NCBI RefSeq assembly: GCF_007859755.1
Contig: NZ_SJPF01000001.1
Location: forward strand, 248,001 to 312,000
Reading direction: 5' to 3'
DNA length: 64,000 nt
DNA from: Blastopirellula retiformator
GTDB taxonomy: Bacteria; Planctomycetota; Planctomycetia; Pirellulales; Pirellulaceae
Part shown: positions 25,207 through 32,555 of the stretch, one piece after another
Numbering within the stretch: position 1 is the first letter of the stretch
Layout: each line of letters starts with the position of its first letter
Notes under the pieces: generated by a model
The model's database searches: none
Told to the model about the DNA's origin: nothing
What the model saw: only the letters and a program-made list of their open reading frames with translations
Position numbers and translations under genes: made by a program

Positions 25207-26442
25207 ACTGGATCGCTCCGTTTCATTTTTTTCGTTCTCCGGCGGCAACGTATATCGCTTGAGCGTCGAATGGGGGTCTTTCGGCATCTCGACGATCTTC
25301 CCGGCCGTCATCATCCGGTCCCAGGTCGGGCCGAACTTGCTGCCGCTCATGCCGCTGTTGCTGCGGATGTTGTATTTGCAGAGGCCGCTTTCGCCAGCAT
25401 CGATTAGGACGCGGCGGAGTTGGGACTCGAGCTTTTCGAACTTCACGTCTTCTTTCGCCTGCTTCGCGGCGGCTTCGATCTCGGTCGCTTCCCGAAGAGT
25501 GACGTTCCAGCGCCGGCCTCCTTCATCGGTCAGTTTACCCTCGTCGATATCAACGCCCCACTCGCCACCTTGCCCAGCGTAGCCGCCGATCGACAGCCAG
25601 AGTTTGTGCTTTCCGCTACCCGACTCAAACGCTTCGCGACGGTTCACCAATAACCACTGCTGGGCGAAGTCGAGACTGCCGGCCAAGATCGAGGCGTCGA
25701 GTTTGCTTGGCTTCATTTCTTTGCGAGTTTGCACGCAGAGAATCGGCGTGGCGCCAGCTTTCGAAATGGTTTTCACCAGCGTTCGAATCGCTTCGGCCTG
25801 CTTGCGTTTGTTGGTGGAACCGAGCTTCAGTGGATCGATCACGACGACTTCTAGTTCAAACTTCTCGATCCACTTCTGCAAGCTCTCGAGGTTCTCCGGA
25901 GCTGCCGGCTCCTCGACCGCCATGAACCACTGCAGGTTGTCGAGCGTTGGGTTTTCCTCCCGGGCAGCGCTCCACCGGACCGCCAAGTCGGCGAGCTGCG
26001 ATTGCTTGTTGTCGGCGCCAACAAAGCCGACGCGGAACACTTTTTCAGCGGCGAACTCTCCCAAAAACTTGCCGCCGGTCGCGAGCGCCGCGCAGAGATC
26101 GACCGCCAGCGACGACTTTAATGTCTTGCTCGGGCCAACGATCACCGCCGGTTCGTTCTTGGTGAGCAAATTCGGGAAGAGCCACGCCTGCGGCTTTCGC
26201 TCGGCGAGCATTTCGGCAGTCGAGAGCGTGCGATGCGTCTCTTTCGCCTCATCACCGCCGCCAACGTCGATGCGGAAGAAGTCAATATCTTTGGAAGCGG
26301 AATCGTCACTGGTCAGCGCGTCGAGCCGCTCGATGATTTTCGTTCGGTCGGCGGCGAGTTGTTCGGCAGTTTCCTTCGCTCGCAGCTCTTTCCGCAACTG
26401 ACGCATCCGGGTTTGAAACTTCTGAATTCGGGCTCGGCGCAT
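25162..26442 (-). CDS. AAA-family ATPase (RepA/DnaB-like, replication or phage type)
   Basis: The 426-residue protein has a P-loop ATPase domain: Walker A VGPSKTLKSSLAVDL (about 109-123), the Walker B strand VVVIDPLKLGS near 220, and a TRKEM arginine region. This is the RecA-like fold of RepA-type and phage Sf6-type initiator/helicase proteins. An N-terminal basic coiled segment (MRRARIQKFQTRMRQLRKELRAK) precedes it, and a C-terminal winged-helix-like part contains IRSNSGMSGSKFG. The last about 12 residues (RCADHEPAQQA) read into a repeat, so the native end is probably earlier. The ATG at 26442 has an AAGGGA site eight bases upstream. It lies in repeat-rich DNA and may derive from a plasmid or phage. 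Confidence 0.7.
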   Translation of the reverse strand: MRRARIQKFQTRMRQLRKELRAKETAEQLAADRTKIIERLDALTSDDSASKDIDFFRIDVGGGDEAKETHRTLSTAEMLAERKPQAWLFPNLLTKNEPAVIVGPSKTLKSSLAVDLCAALATGGKFLGEFAAEKVFRVGFVGADNKQSQLADLAVRWSAAREENPTLDNLQWFMAVEEPAAPENLESLQKWIEKFELEVVVIDPLKLGSTNKRKQAEAIRTLVKTISKAGATPILCVQTRKEMKPSKLDASILAGSLDFAQQWLLVNRREAFESGSGKHKLWLSIGGYAGQGGEWGVDIDEGKLTDEGGRRWNVTLREATEIEAAAKQAKEDVKFEKLESQLRRVLIDAGESGLCKYNIRSNSGMSGSKFGPTWDRMMTAGKIVEMPKDPHSTLKRYTLPPENEKNETERSSRRVRCADHEPAQQA

Positions 26443-26477
26443 GAGATTTCCCTTGGTTTGTGAAAACAAAATCTGAA

Positions 26478-26592
26478 TGCCACTGGCCTTCCGCCAGTGT
26501 CTTCCGTGAATCCGTATCCAGCTCCATACTTCGACCGCGTCACTTCGATCTGAAGAGCACTGGCGCCCGGTGGGAAGTTGGTTCGCTCAGCG
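26478..26592. repeat. Direct repeat, copy A
   Basis: Starts TGCCACTGGCCTTCCGCCAG and ends GGTTCGCTCAGCG. Copy B (26779-26908) shares almost the whole sequence but carries 15 extra bases near the middle. The stem CACTGGCC/GGCCAGTG can fold. Confidence 0.8.
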
Positions 26593-26973
26593 CGCAGGGA
26601 GGGCCATCAGCGACCTGCGTGCTTCGGAAAATTCGCCTTGCCGCCATGCAGGGCGCGAAGAATTTTGGCTCGGCGGGCGATTGATCAGGCACCCGCAACT
26701 TTAAGGGGTGTAGTGTACGAAATGCCAGGCAGGTTTGCAAGCCTTTTTTGACGCTTCGTAGGCCCTGGGTAGGCTGGGTGCCACTGGCCTTCAGCCAGTG
26801 TCTTCCGTGAATCGATATCCAGCTCCGTACTTCAACCGCGTCACTTCGATCATAAAGAGCACTTGCTGAAGGCCAGTGGCGCCCGGTGGGAAGTTGGTTC
26901 GCTCAGCGGACCCTACGCGGGAGGTGGTGTTGGCCGTTTTCGGGTCTCGGCTTTCCGCTTTTCTTCGGGGCGT
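26593..26973. repeat. Gene-free region with direct repeat copy B (26779-26908)
   Basis: Copy B begins TGCCACTGGCCTTCAGCCAG and ends GGTTCGCTCAGCG, matching copy A at 26478. The part between the copies (26593-26778) shows no credible coding frame. The stop of the exported nuclease gene follows at 26974. Confidence 0.7.
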
Positions 26974-28266
26974 TTATTTCCGTTTCAAATTCGTAATAAA
27001 CTTGCCGGGCTCGACGTCATCTTGGGTGTAGCGAACTTCGTCGATGACGTTGCCGTCGGGATCGACCAGGCGTAGTTCGTCGCCGCGGTTGCTGAGCCAG
27101 GCTTCGCCGGGGTGGTGGATTGTGATGGCGGAGCAGGGGGGGATCTCGCCGGTGAGCTTGATGTTGCCGCCGTCGTCGTCGGTCAGCCGCCAACCGTCGA
27201 GCTTGAGCGGTCGGGTCGAACTGCTGGCCAACACGACCGCCTCGTTGCCGTCATCCTTAGAATACGGATCGGGCAGCACCGCCAAGATTTGCAGGTCGCT
27301 GGGCTGTTGCGGACTGGGGCGCGGCCTTGTGGGGGCGACCGACATCGCCGCCGGGGCTCCACCTTCGTCGTCATCGGCGCCGATCACGATCTGCGTCGAG
27401 ACGAGGTAATGGTCGGAAAGTTTCTGCTCGAACTCGCGGCGGTTGTTGGCGACGAGGACTGCCTGGCGGGAGTTGGCGAATTCTTGTTGATCTTTGGGGA
27501 CGAAGATCCGATCGAACGGCGCGTTGTTGACGTGGGTGTTTTGGTCGGCGGCGTTGAGATCGCGGAAGCCGGCCTGGGCGAACTTCTTGGCGCCAGGCTC
27601 TTGGGCCGAGAGCATGTTGCTGTCGCCGATCAGCACGATGTCGTCATCCCCAAAGGCGGCTTTGATCTTGGGAAGTTCGACCACCAAGGCGCTTGCTTCG
27701 GCGGCGCGATGCTTGGCCATCTCGCGGGAGGCGCCGCCGTAGTTCGATTTCATATGGAGCGGGACGAGTACGAAGTCGGTCTTTCCTTCGCCGGCCGAAA
27801 ACTTGACCGCGTGCGGCTGACGGTCCCAGGTGTAATAGTTGTCTCCCAGCAGATCGACCGGCTCGATCCGCATTGCCCCGCCGACGCGGTGAACGCGGGC
27901 CTCATTCCAGGCGACGCCGGTCAGCTGATCCTCGGCGTACGGATCGCGTTTGGGGAAGAGTTCGTATTTCCAGTCGTTTCCCTGCTTCTTGTTGAGGATG
28001 GCGACGACCTGATCGAGCGTCTGATTGCCGACGCGATCATGCGCAGGATCGGTGTCGGAGATCTCCTGCAGGGCTAGAATGTCTACCCCAGAGGAGTTGA
28101 TCTCCGCCGCCAGGTCGGCTGGTTTCTGGGGATCCTGCTTGCGCATCTCCGGTTTGCCGAGCCACTCGATATTCCAGGAGCCGACTTGGAGAATTTCGGC
28201 CGATGCCGAGTTGCAAGCGCTTGTGCAGAAAAGATTTAGGGCGATCAGCAGAGAACAGGTCCGCAT
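26974..28266 (-). CDS. Exported endonuclease/exonuclease/phosphatase-fold protein with C-terminal lamin-tail domain
   Basis: The 430-residue product starts with a signal peptide (MRTCSLLIALNLFCTSACNSASA). The EEP domain follows: VGSWNIEWLG (Asn for metal), LALQEISD (Glu), VLVPLHMKSN, IGDSNML (Asp/Asn) and SDHYLV (Asp/His), the complete set of a metal-dependent phosphoesterase or nuclease. From about residue 300, LQILAVLPDPYSKDDGNE, VVLASSSTRPLKLDGWRL and DDDGG match a lamin-tail domain often found on secreted bacterial nucleases. The ATG at 28266 begins the signal. DNA or phospholipid could be the substrate. Element copy 3 lies upstream, starting 40 bases from the gene start. Confidence 0.85.
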   Translation of the reverse strand: MRTCSLLIALNLFCTSACNSASAEILQVGSWNIEWLGKPEMRKQDPQKPADLAAEINSSGVDILALQEISDTDPAHDRVGNQTLDQVVAILNKKQGNDWKYELFPKRDPYAEDQLTGVAWNEARVHRVGGAMRIEPVDLLGDNYYTWDRQPHAVKFSAGEGKTDFVLVPLHMKSNYGGASREMAKHRAAEASALVVELPKIKAAFGDDDIVLIGDSNMLSAQEPGAKKFAQAGFRDLNAADQNTHVNNAPFDRIFVPKDQQEFANSRQAVLVANNRREFEQKLSDHYLVSTQIVIGADDDEGGAPAAMSVAPTRPRPSPQQPSDLQILAVLPDPYSKDDGNEAVVLASSSTRPLKLDGWRLTDDDGGNIKLTGEIPPCSAITIHHPGEAWLSNRGDELRLVDPDGNVIDEVRYTQDDVEPGKFITNLKRK

Positions 28267-28305
28267 GCGGCTTCCTTTTGCGTTTTTTGAAACTTGCGAC
28301 TGCAT

Positions 28306-28462
28306 CTAGCAGTCCGTTGACTTTCTCGACGGACTGCGTGATCGCACGGATGCGATCCCAAAATAGCGACGTGAGTCGTTATTTTGCGAGCCGCGAAGAG
28401 CTACGCTCTGAGCCTGGCGAGGTTGGAAAATGCCACGATGGCATTTTTCAACAGGCAGTTAG
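28306..28462 (+). mobile_element. MITE-like multi-hairpin element, copy 3 (complete, 149 bases)
   Basis: The 149-base core 28310-28458 lies between CTAG (28306-28309) and TTAG (28459-28462). Hairpins include CAGTCCGT/ACGGACTG, GATCGCA/TGCGATC, AAAATAGCGAC/GTCGTTATTTT, AGAGC/GCTCT and AAAATGCCA/TGGCATTTT. It lies between divergently oriented genes, not on a stop codon; the two flanking tetranucleotides differ by one base. Confidence 0.85.
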
Positions 28463-28617
28463 AGCCTATCGTACGATCTACTAGTTTGTACGAAACTCAA
28501 CCATTATCGCCGGGTTAGATCGGAAAGATTTTATTTTCTACGGGTTTCTTCATCGAGGACTACTGTTTTTACCGTAGAATAAGCGGGTCATTGAGGATAA
28601 ATAAGGGCAAGCGCGAT

Positions 28618-29022
28618 ATGCCAAGACCAAAACAGACGACTCCGACGGCGGGCGAACTGGAGGTTCTGAAGGTTCTGTGGGAACGAGGGCCCTCGACCGT
28701 CCGGGACGTCATGAACGAATTAAACCAGACTCGGCCCCGGGCTTACACGTCGGTCATGAGTTTGATGAACGTGATGGCCGACAAGGGGCTGCTGGAGCGA
28801 AAGCCGGAAGGGCGCGCTTTTATCTACGAAGCGAAGCGGACTCGTGATAAAACACTAGGTGGAATTTTACACGACGTGCTCGGTCGTGCGTTTGGCGGTT
28901 CGGCGAGCAGCCTGGTCGCCCATTTGCTGGAAGAGTCGAAACCCTCCAGCGAAGAGTTAGACGCCATCCGCCGCACGCTCGCCCAGTATGAGGATACCGA
29001 CCAGCCGCCAGGAGATGGTTGA
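28618..29022 (+). CDS. BlaI/MecI-family transcriptional repressor
   Basis: The 134-residue protein is a winged-helix regulator of the BlaI/MecI/CopY family: TAGELEVLKVLWERGPSTVRDV is helix 1-2, and RAYTSVMSLMNVMADKGLLERKPEGRAFIYE is the recognition helix and wing. The C-terminal helices dimerise. In Staphylococcus such repressors are cleaved after a membrane M56 sensor detects beta-lactams; here the next gene is an M56 peptidase whose start codon shares the A of this gene's TGA stop, so the two are coupled. The ATG at 28618 is used because MPRPKQTTPT is a typical BlaI start. The regulated target is unknown. Confidence 0.92.
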   Translation: MPRPKQTTPTAGELEVLKVLWERGPSTVRDVMNELNQTRPRAYTSVMSLMNVMADKGLLERKPEGRAFIYEAKRTRDKTLGGILHDVLGRAFGGSASSLVAHLLEESKPSSEELDAIRRTLAQYEDTDQPPGDG

Positions 29023-30743
29023 TGATTTGGGAGCCCCTCTCCGACCCGATTTTCTTTCAGCTGACGATGGCGCTGATCCACTTTGTGTGGCAAGGGGCGC
29101 TGATCTGGCTGTTGTGGGTTGGCGCGATGCGCTATTCGGCCCGCCCCGAGACCCGCTATCTGGCCGGTGTCGTCGCGTTGTTTGCGTTGGCGGCCTGTCC
29201 GATTGTGACCGCCTGTCTGACGCCGCAACAACCGCCGGTCGTCATTGACGCAACGTCGCTGATCGCGGCGGCGGAGATTTCGGGAGAAGAAGTCGTTGAC
29301 GAGACTGGGCTGCTGACGGCGGGCCTTACCGAAGAATCGAACGCAGAAACCGCCGCCATGACCCCGGCCGATACGTCGTTGGGGGTGAACCTGGTCTATC
29401 GCTTTCAGCCGATCTTGCTGTCGGCCTGGTTGGTCGGCGTGCTGCTGTTTGGCGGGCGACTGATCTTCGCCTATGCGGCGACCGTGTGGCTGCGGACCGA
29501 AGGGGCCCGGCTCGAAAGTTCGATTCAAACGATCGCCGATCAGATCAGTCGCCGAATTGGCTTTTTGACGACGCCGGCGATCGGCGTCAGTTCGCGCATT
29601 GGCGAAGCGATGACCCTCGGCATTTTGCAGCCGATGGTGTTGTTGCCGACCGCCTGGCTGACCGAGCTTTCGCCCGACGTGCTGGAAGCGGTGATCGCGC
29701 ATGAGCTAGCCCACATTCGTCGCGGCGACTTATGGATCAATGCGGCGCAGCGGGTGATCGAAGCGTTGTTCTTCTATCATCCGGCGGTCTGGTGCATCTC
29801 GCGGCAGGTGCGCGTCGAGCGCGAATTTTGCTGCGACGAAATGGCGATTCTGGCGACCGGCCGGCGCGTGCAGTACGCCCAATCGCTAGAGCTTGTCGCC
29901 CGTCGGCAACTGGAACCCGCCGCCGCCGTGCTGGCCACCCCTTTTCTTGGAGATCGTACGATGAACTTGTTGAACCGCGTGCGGCACGCCCTGGGCATCG
30001 CCCCAGGCCCCGAGTCGGCCCGCTTGCTGCCGGTTGGAATTGCGTTGGTGGTCGTGCCGGTCGGTCTGTGGGTTGCGGTGGCGATGCTTTCTTCGCCGCG
30101 CGTGTTGGCCGACGATGATCGTCCCCACGAAGAGCGGGAGTTCTTGGATGAAGGGGAGTTCGGCTATGGCGCTCCGCCGCGGGGCGAACGCAATTTCGTC
30201 CGTCCGCCGCGACGTGAAGGCGAGCCTGGCTTCTTCGGTCCCCCCCCGCGGCGCGAAGGAGAGTTTGGTCCTCCGCCGCGACGTGAGGGAGATTTCGGCC
30301 CTCCGCCCCGTCGCGAAGGTGAAATGGCGCCTCATTCTCATCAGGAAATGATCGGCTTGCTGCGGGAAGAGATGCACATGCTGCGGAGAGAGATGCACAT
30401 GCTACGCGAAGAGATGCACATGCTGCGGATGCAGCACCGCATCAACAAGTTGGAAGGGGTCCCTCCCCGTGACAGCGACCGCCCACGACCGGAAGACATG
30501 CGTGACGGCGACCGCCCACGACCGGAAGACATGCGTGACGGCGACCGCCCACGACCGGAAGGCATGCGTTACGGTGACCGCCCACGTCCGGAAGGCATGC
30601 GTTACGGTGACCGCCCACGTCCGGAAGGTATGCGTGATGGTGACCGCCCACGACCGGAAGGTATGCGTGATGGTGACCGTCCACGACCGGAAGGCCCGCG
30701 TGATGGTGAGGCGGCGGCGGCGCCAAGTCCGTACATCGAGTAG
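29022..30743 (+). CDS. M56 (BlaR1/MecR1-like) membrane metallopeptidase with C-terminal repeat tail
   Basis: The 573-residue protein has membrane helices at both ends of the M56 domain and the zinc motif IAHELAHIRRGD (HELAH about residues 227-231) with a downstream ERE-type glutamate (VEREFCCDEMA). It resembles the sensor peptidase that inactivates BlaI. After the last helix (about 340-355) comes a tail: acidic/proline arms (EFGPPPRREG), three near-identical LREEMHML heptads, then seven 11-residue repeats of the DGDRPRPEGMR type. The usual penicillin-binding sensor domain is absent. The ATG at 29022 overlaps the BlaI stop. A BlaI-coupled peptidase with an unusual tail is thus seen; the signal is unknown. 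Confidence 0.85.
   Translation: MIWEPLSDPIFFQLTMALIHFVWQGALIWLLWVGAMRYSARPETRYLAGVVALFALAACPIVTACLTPQQPPVVIDATSLIAAAEISGEEVVDETGLLTAGLTEESNAETAAMTPADTSLGVNLVYRFQPILLSAWLVGVLLFGGRLIFAYAATVWLRTEGARLESSIQTIADQISRRIGFLTTPAIGVSSRIGEAMTLGILQPMVLLPTAWLTELSPDVLEAVIAHELAHIRRGDLWINAAQRVIEALFFYHPAVWCISRQVRVEREFCCDEMAILATGRRVQYAQSLELVARRQLEPAAAVLATPFLGDRTMNLLNRVRHALGIAPGPESARLLPVGIALVVVPVGLWVAVAMLSSPRVLADDDRPHEEREFLDEGEFGYGAPPRGERNFVRPPRREGEPGFFGPPPRREGEFGPPPRREGDFGPPPRREGEMAPHSHQEMIGLLREEMHMLRREMHMLREEMHMLRMQHRINKLEGVPPRDSDRPRPEDMRDGDRPRPEDMRDGDRPRPEGMRYGDRPRPEGMRYGDRPRPEGMRDGDRPRPEGMRDGDRPRPEGPRDGEAAAAPSPYIE
30471..30701 (+). repeat. Tandem 33-base repeat, seven units, within the M56 gene
   Basis: Each unit encodes an 11-residue DxDRPRPExMR motif. 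Units differ by single substitutions (S/G, D/Y, D/G, M/P). Repeats of 33 bases keep the frame, so copy number can change without a frameshift. Confidence 0.9.
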
Positions 30744-30770
30744 CCTTCGATCGCTTAGCCAAATCCAACC

Positions 30771-30798
30771 AGCCGAGTGCAGATTGCCTCGGCTTTTT
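30771..30798 (+). terminator. Terminator after the BlaI-M56 pair
   Basis: The stem AGCCGAG...CTCGGCT (7 bases, about 10-base loop) is followed by TTTTTT, 28 bases after the stop. Confidence 0.7.
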
Positions 30799-31057
30799 TC
30801 GTGCGCGGATGATTGGCGAGTTAAGCGACCTAGCTAGCTCTGCAAAAGCGAAAAAGCGCGCAATAGCGCGAACGGAGCGCGAAACTTTCCGCCGCCGGTT
30901 TGGTTAGATCAAACACAAGGCGAACGTCTTTGGAAACGGAAGAGCAGGGAAGCGAACGATTCTTCTTCGCCCCGCTACATCGCTTACCAAGGACCCGCTT
31001 ACTGTTTTTTGAACCTGGTTGCGCGGTTCGAAACTTATCATTGGAGTAGAGTTAGTT

Positions 31058-32416
31058 ATGGATTGGTTTGTGCGAATCGCCCCGTTGTCGCGTCCTGCGA
31101 TTGCCGCCGGCGCCTGTTTGTTCGGCACGCTTGGTTTCTCGTCGCTGGCGCTGGCCGCCGAGGCCCCGGTCGCTCCGTTGACGGCGGAAGAATTGGTGGC
31201 CGAAGACTACCAAGTCGCCTTCAAGCCCGGCCCCCGCGGCGACCAAAAGAAACAGAGCGACGCCCAGCCGGAACGTCGCGGCCATGGCAAGCCGGGCTCA
31301 CGCGGCGAGCATGGCGCCAAAGGCAAAGGCAAATCGGAACATCGCGGCCCGCGCCATGGTGATAAAGACCGCGGCGACAAGGGGCATGGCGATAAGGACC
31401 GCGCCGCGAAAGGTCACGGCGACAAAGGTCGCGGCGAACACCGTGGGCCAGGTCACGGCGAGATGGGAATGCACCGCCGGTTTGGCCCGAAGCCCGACTT
31501 TTCGAAGTTTGGCCGCTCGATGCACGGCCGGTCGCATCGCGGCTTCGATGGTCGAGGATTCGGCAAGCCCGAGATGAAGAAGCCTGACTTCTCGATGCAC
31601 GGCCGCTCGATGCCGGGGCCTTCGCGTCATGGTTTTGGTCCTGCTCGGGGCATGTCGATGCACCGCGGCTTTGAAGGACGCGGCTTTGCTGATCGCAGCT
31701 TCGGTCCTGGCCATGGCAAGCCCGAGATGAAAAAGCCAGACTTCGCCAAGAAGCCCGAGATGAAGCGCAGCGGCCCGGGGATGCCGGAAGGGATCAAAGA
31801 GCCGGCCGTGGCGATCCGCCGGTTGATGGCCGAAAACGCCTCGCTGAAGCGAAAGGTGGCCCGGCTCGAAAACGCCCTGAAGTCGGACAAGAAGCCGGGA
31901 GCGAAGAAGGACGCGCCGAAGAAGGAAGAAGCCAAGAAGGCAGGCGAAGGACGTCCCAGCTTCGCCGGTCCTCGCGGTCCGATGATGCGGGGCGGTTTCC
32001 CGTCGCGTGGCTTCGAAGGCCGCAGCTTTGAAGGTCGCGGCATGGAAGGACGCAGATTCGAGGGACGGGGAGGCTTTGAAGGTCGCGGTCCGATCGCTCG
32101 TGGTCCTCGCGGTCCGATGGATGGTCAGCGCGGCGAAGCTGGTCCGCGTGGTGAGCGTGGCCAACGTGGCGGTGATCGGGGTGAAGCGAGCCCGCGTGGT
32201 CGTCGTGACGGCGATCGTGGCGAAGCCGGCCCTCGCGGCCCGCGTGACGGCGAAGGTCGTCAGCGTGGCGGTGAGCGTGGTGAACGTGGTGGCGAACGGG
32301 GCGCCGAAGTCGAAGCCGACTCGCCGCAGCGGTTCGCGCTCGACACCAACGGCGACGGCATCATGGATGCCCCAGCGGTGATCGAAGCGCAAATCGCCGC
32401 TGTGGACGCAGAGTAA
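31058..32416 (+). CDS. Exported basic Gly/Arg/His-rich low-complexity protein
   Basis: The 452-residue product has a signal peptide (GACLFGTLGFSSLALAAE). The mature part is low-complexity and basic: HGDKDRGDKGHGDK repeats (residues 95-135), a GRSMHGRSHRGFDGRGF/KPEMKKPDF block, a short heptad helix (ENASLKRKVARLENAL, about 270-290), RGFEGRSFEGRGMEGRRFEG repeats, and collagen-like GxxGxx stretches (RGEAGPRGERGQRGG). Near the C-terminus DTNGDGIMD is a single EF-hand-like calcium loop. The start at 31058 begins the signal. It follows the BlaI-M56 pair but a terminator lies between. A surface or matrix role is plausible, not shown. Confidence 0.75.
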   Translation: MDWFVRIAPLSRPAIAAGACLFGTLGFSSLALAAEAPVAPLTAEELVAEDYQVAFKPGPRGDQKKQSDAQPERRGHGKPGSRGEHGAKGKGKSEHRGPRHGDKDRGDKGHGDKDRAAKGHGDKGRGEHRGPGHGEMGMHRRFGPKPDFSKFGRSMHGRSHRGFDGRGFGKPEMKKPDFSMHGRSMPGPSRHGFGPARGMSMHRGFEGRGFADRSFGPGHGKPEMKKPDFAKKPEMKRSGPGMPEGIKEPAVAIRRLMAENASLKRKVARLENALKSDKKPGAKKDAPKKEEAKKAGEGRPSFAGPRGPMMRGGFPSRGFEGRSFEGRGMEGRRFEGRGGFEGRGPIARGPRGPMDGQRGEAGPRGERGQRGGDRGEASPRGRRDGDRGEAGPRGPRDGEGRQRGGERGERGGERGAEVEADSPQRFALDTNGDGIMDAPAVIEAQIAAVDAE

Positions 32417-32430
32417 AGAAGTCGACTCGC

Positions 32431-32481
32431 CCAGTCGAGTAGACCAGTCGAGTAGACCAGTCGAGTAGACCCGTCGAGTAG
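32431..32481 (+). repeat. Short tandem repeat, 13-base unit, four copies
   Basis: Three exact copies of CCAGTCGAGTAGA and one partial variant follow the stop of the basic protein gene at 32416. No function is evident. Confidence 0.9.
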
Positions 32482-32512
32482 CAAATCTGTCCTGACCCGT
32501 CATGGGTTCCGC

Positions 32513-32547
32513 GAAGCCGAGTAGGCCCTTGCTCGGCTTCGTCTTTT
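32513..32547. terminator. Probable terminator between convergent genes
   Basis: GAAGCCGA...TCGGCTTC forms an 8-base stem (32513-32540) followed on the plus strand by GTCTTTTTC. It lies between the basic protein gene (plus) and the large unknown (minus), and could serve the plus-strand gene. Confidence 0.65.
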
Positions 32548-32555
32548 TCTTGCGA

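Noticed and set aside
30471-30701. Possible CRISPR array because of regular 33-base repeats
   Set aside because: There are no spacers: the units are contiguous, in frame with the M56 gene, and no cas gene is near.
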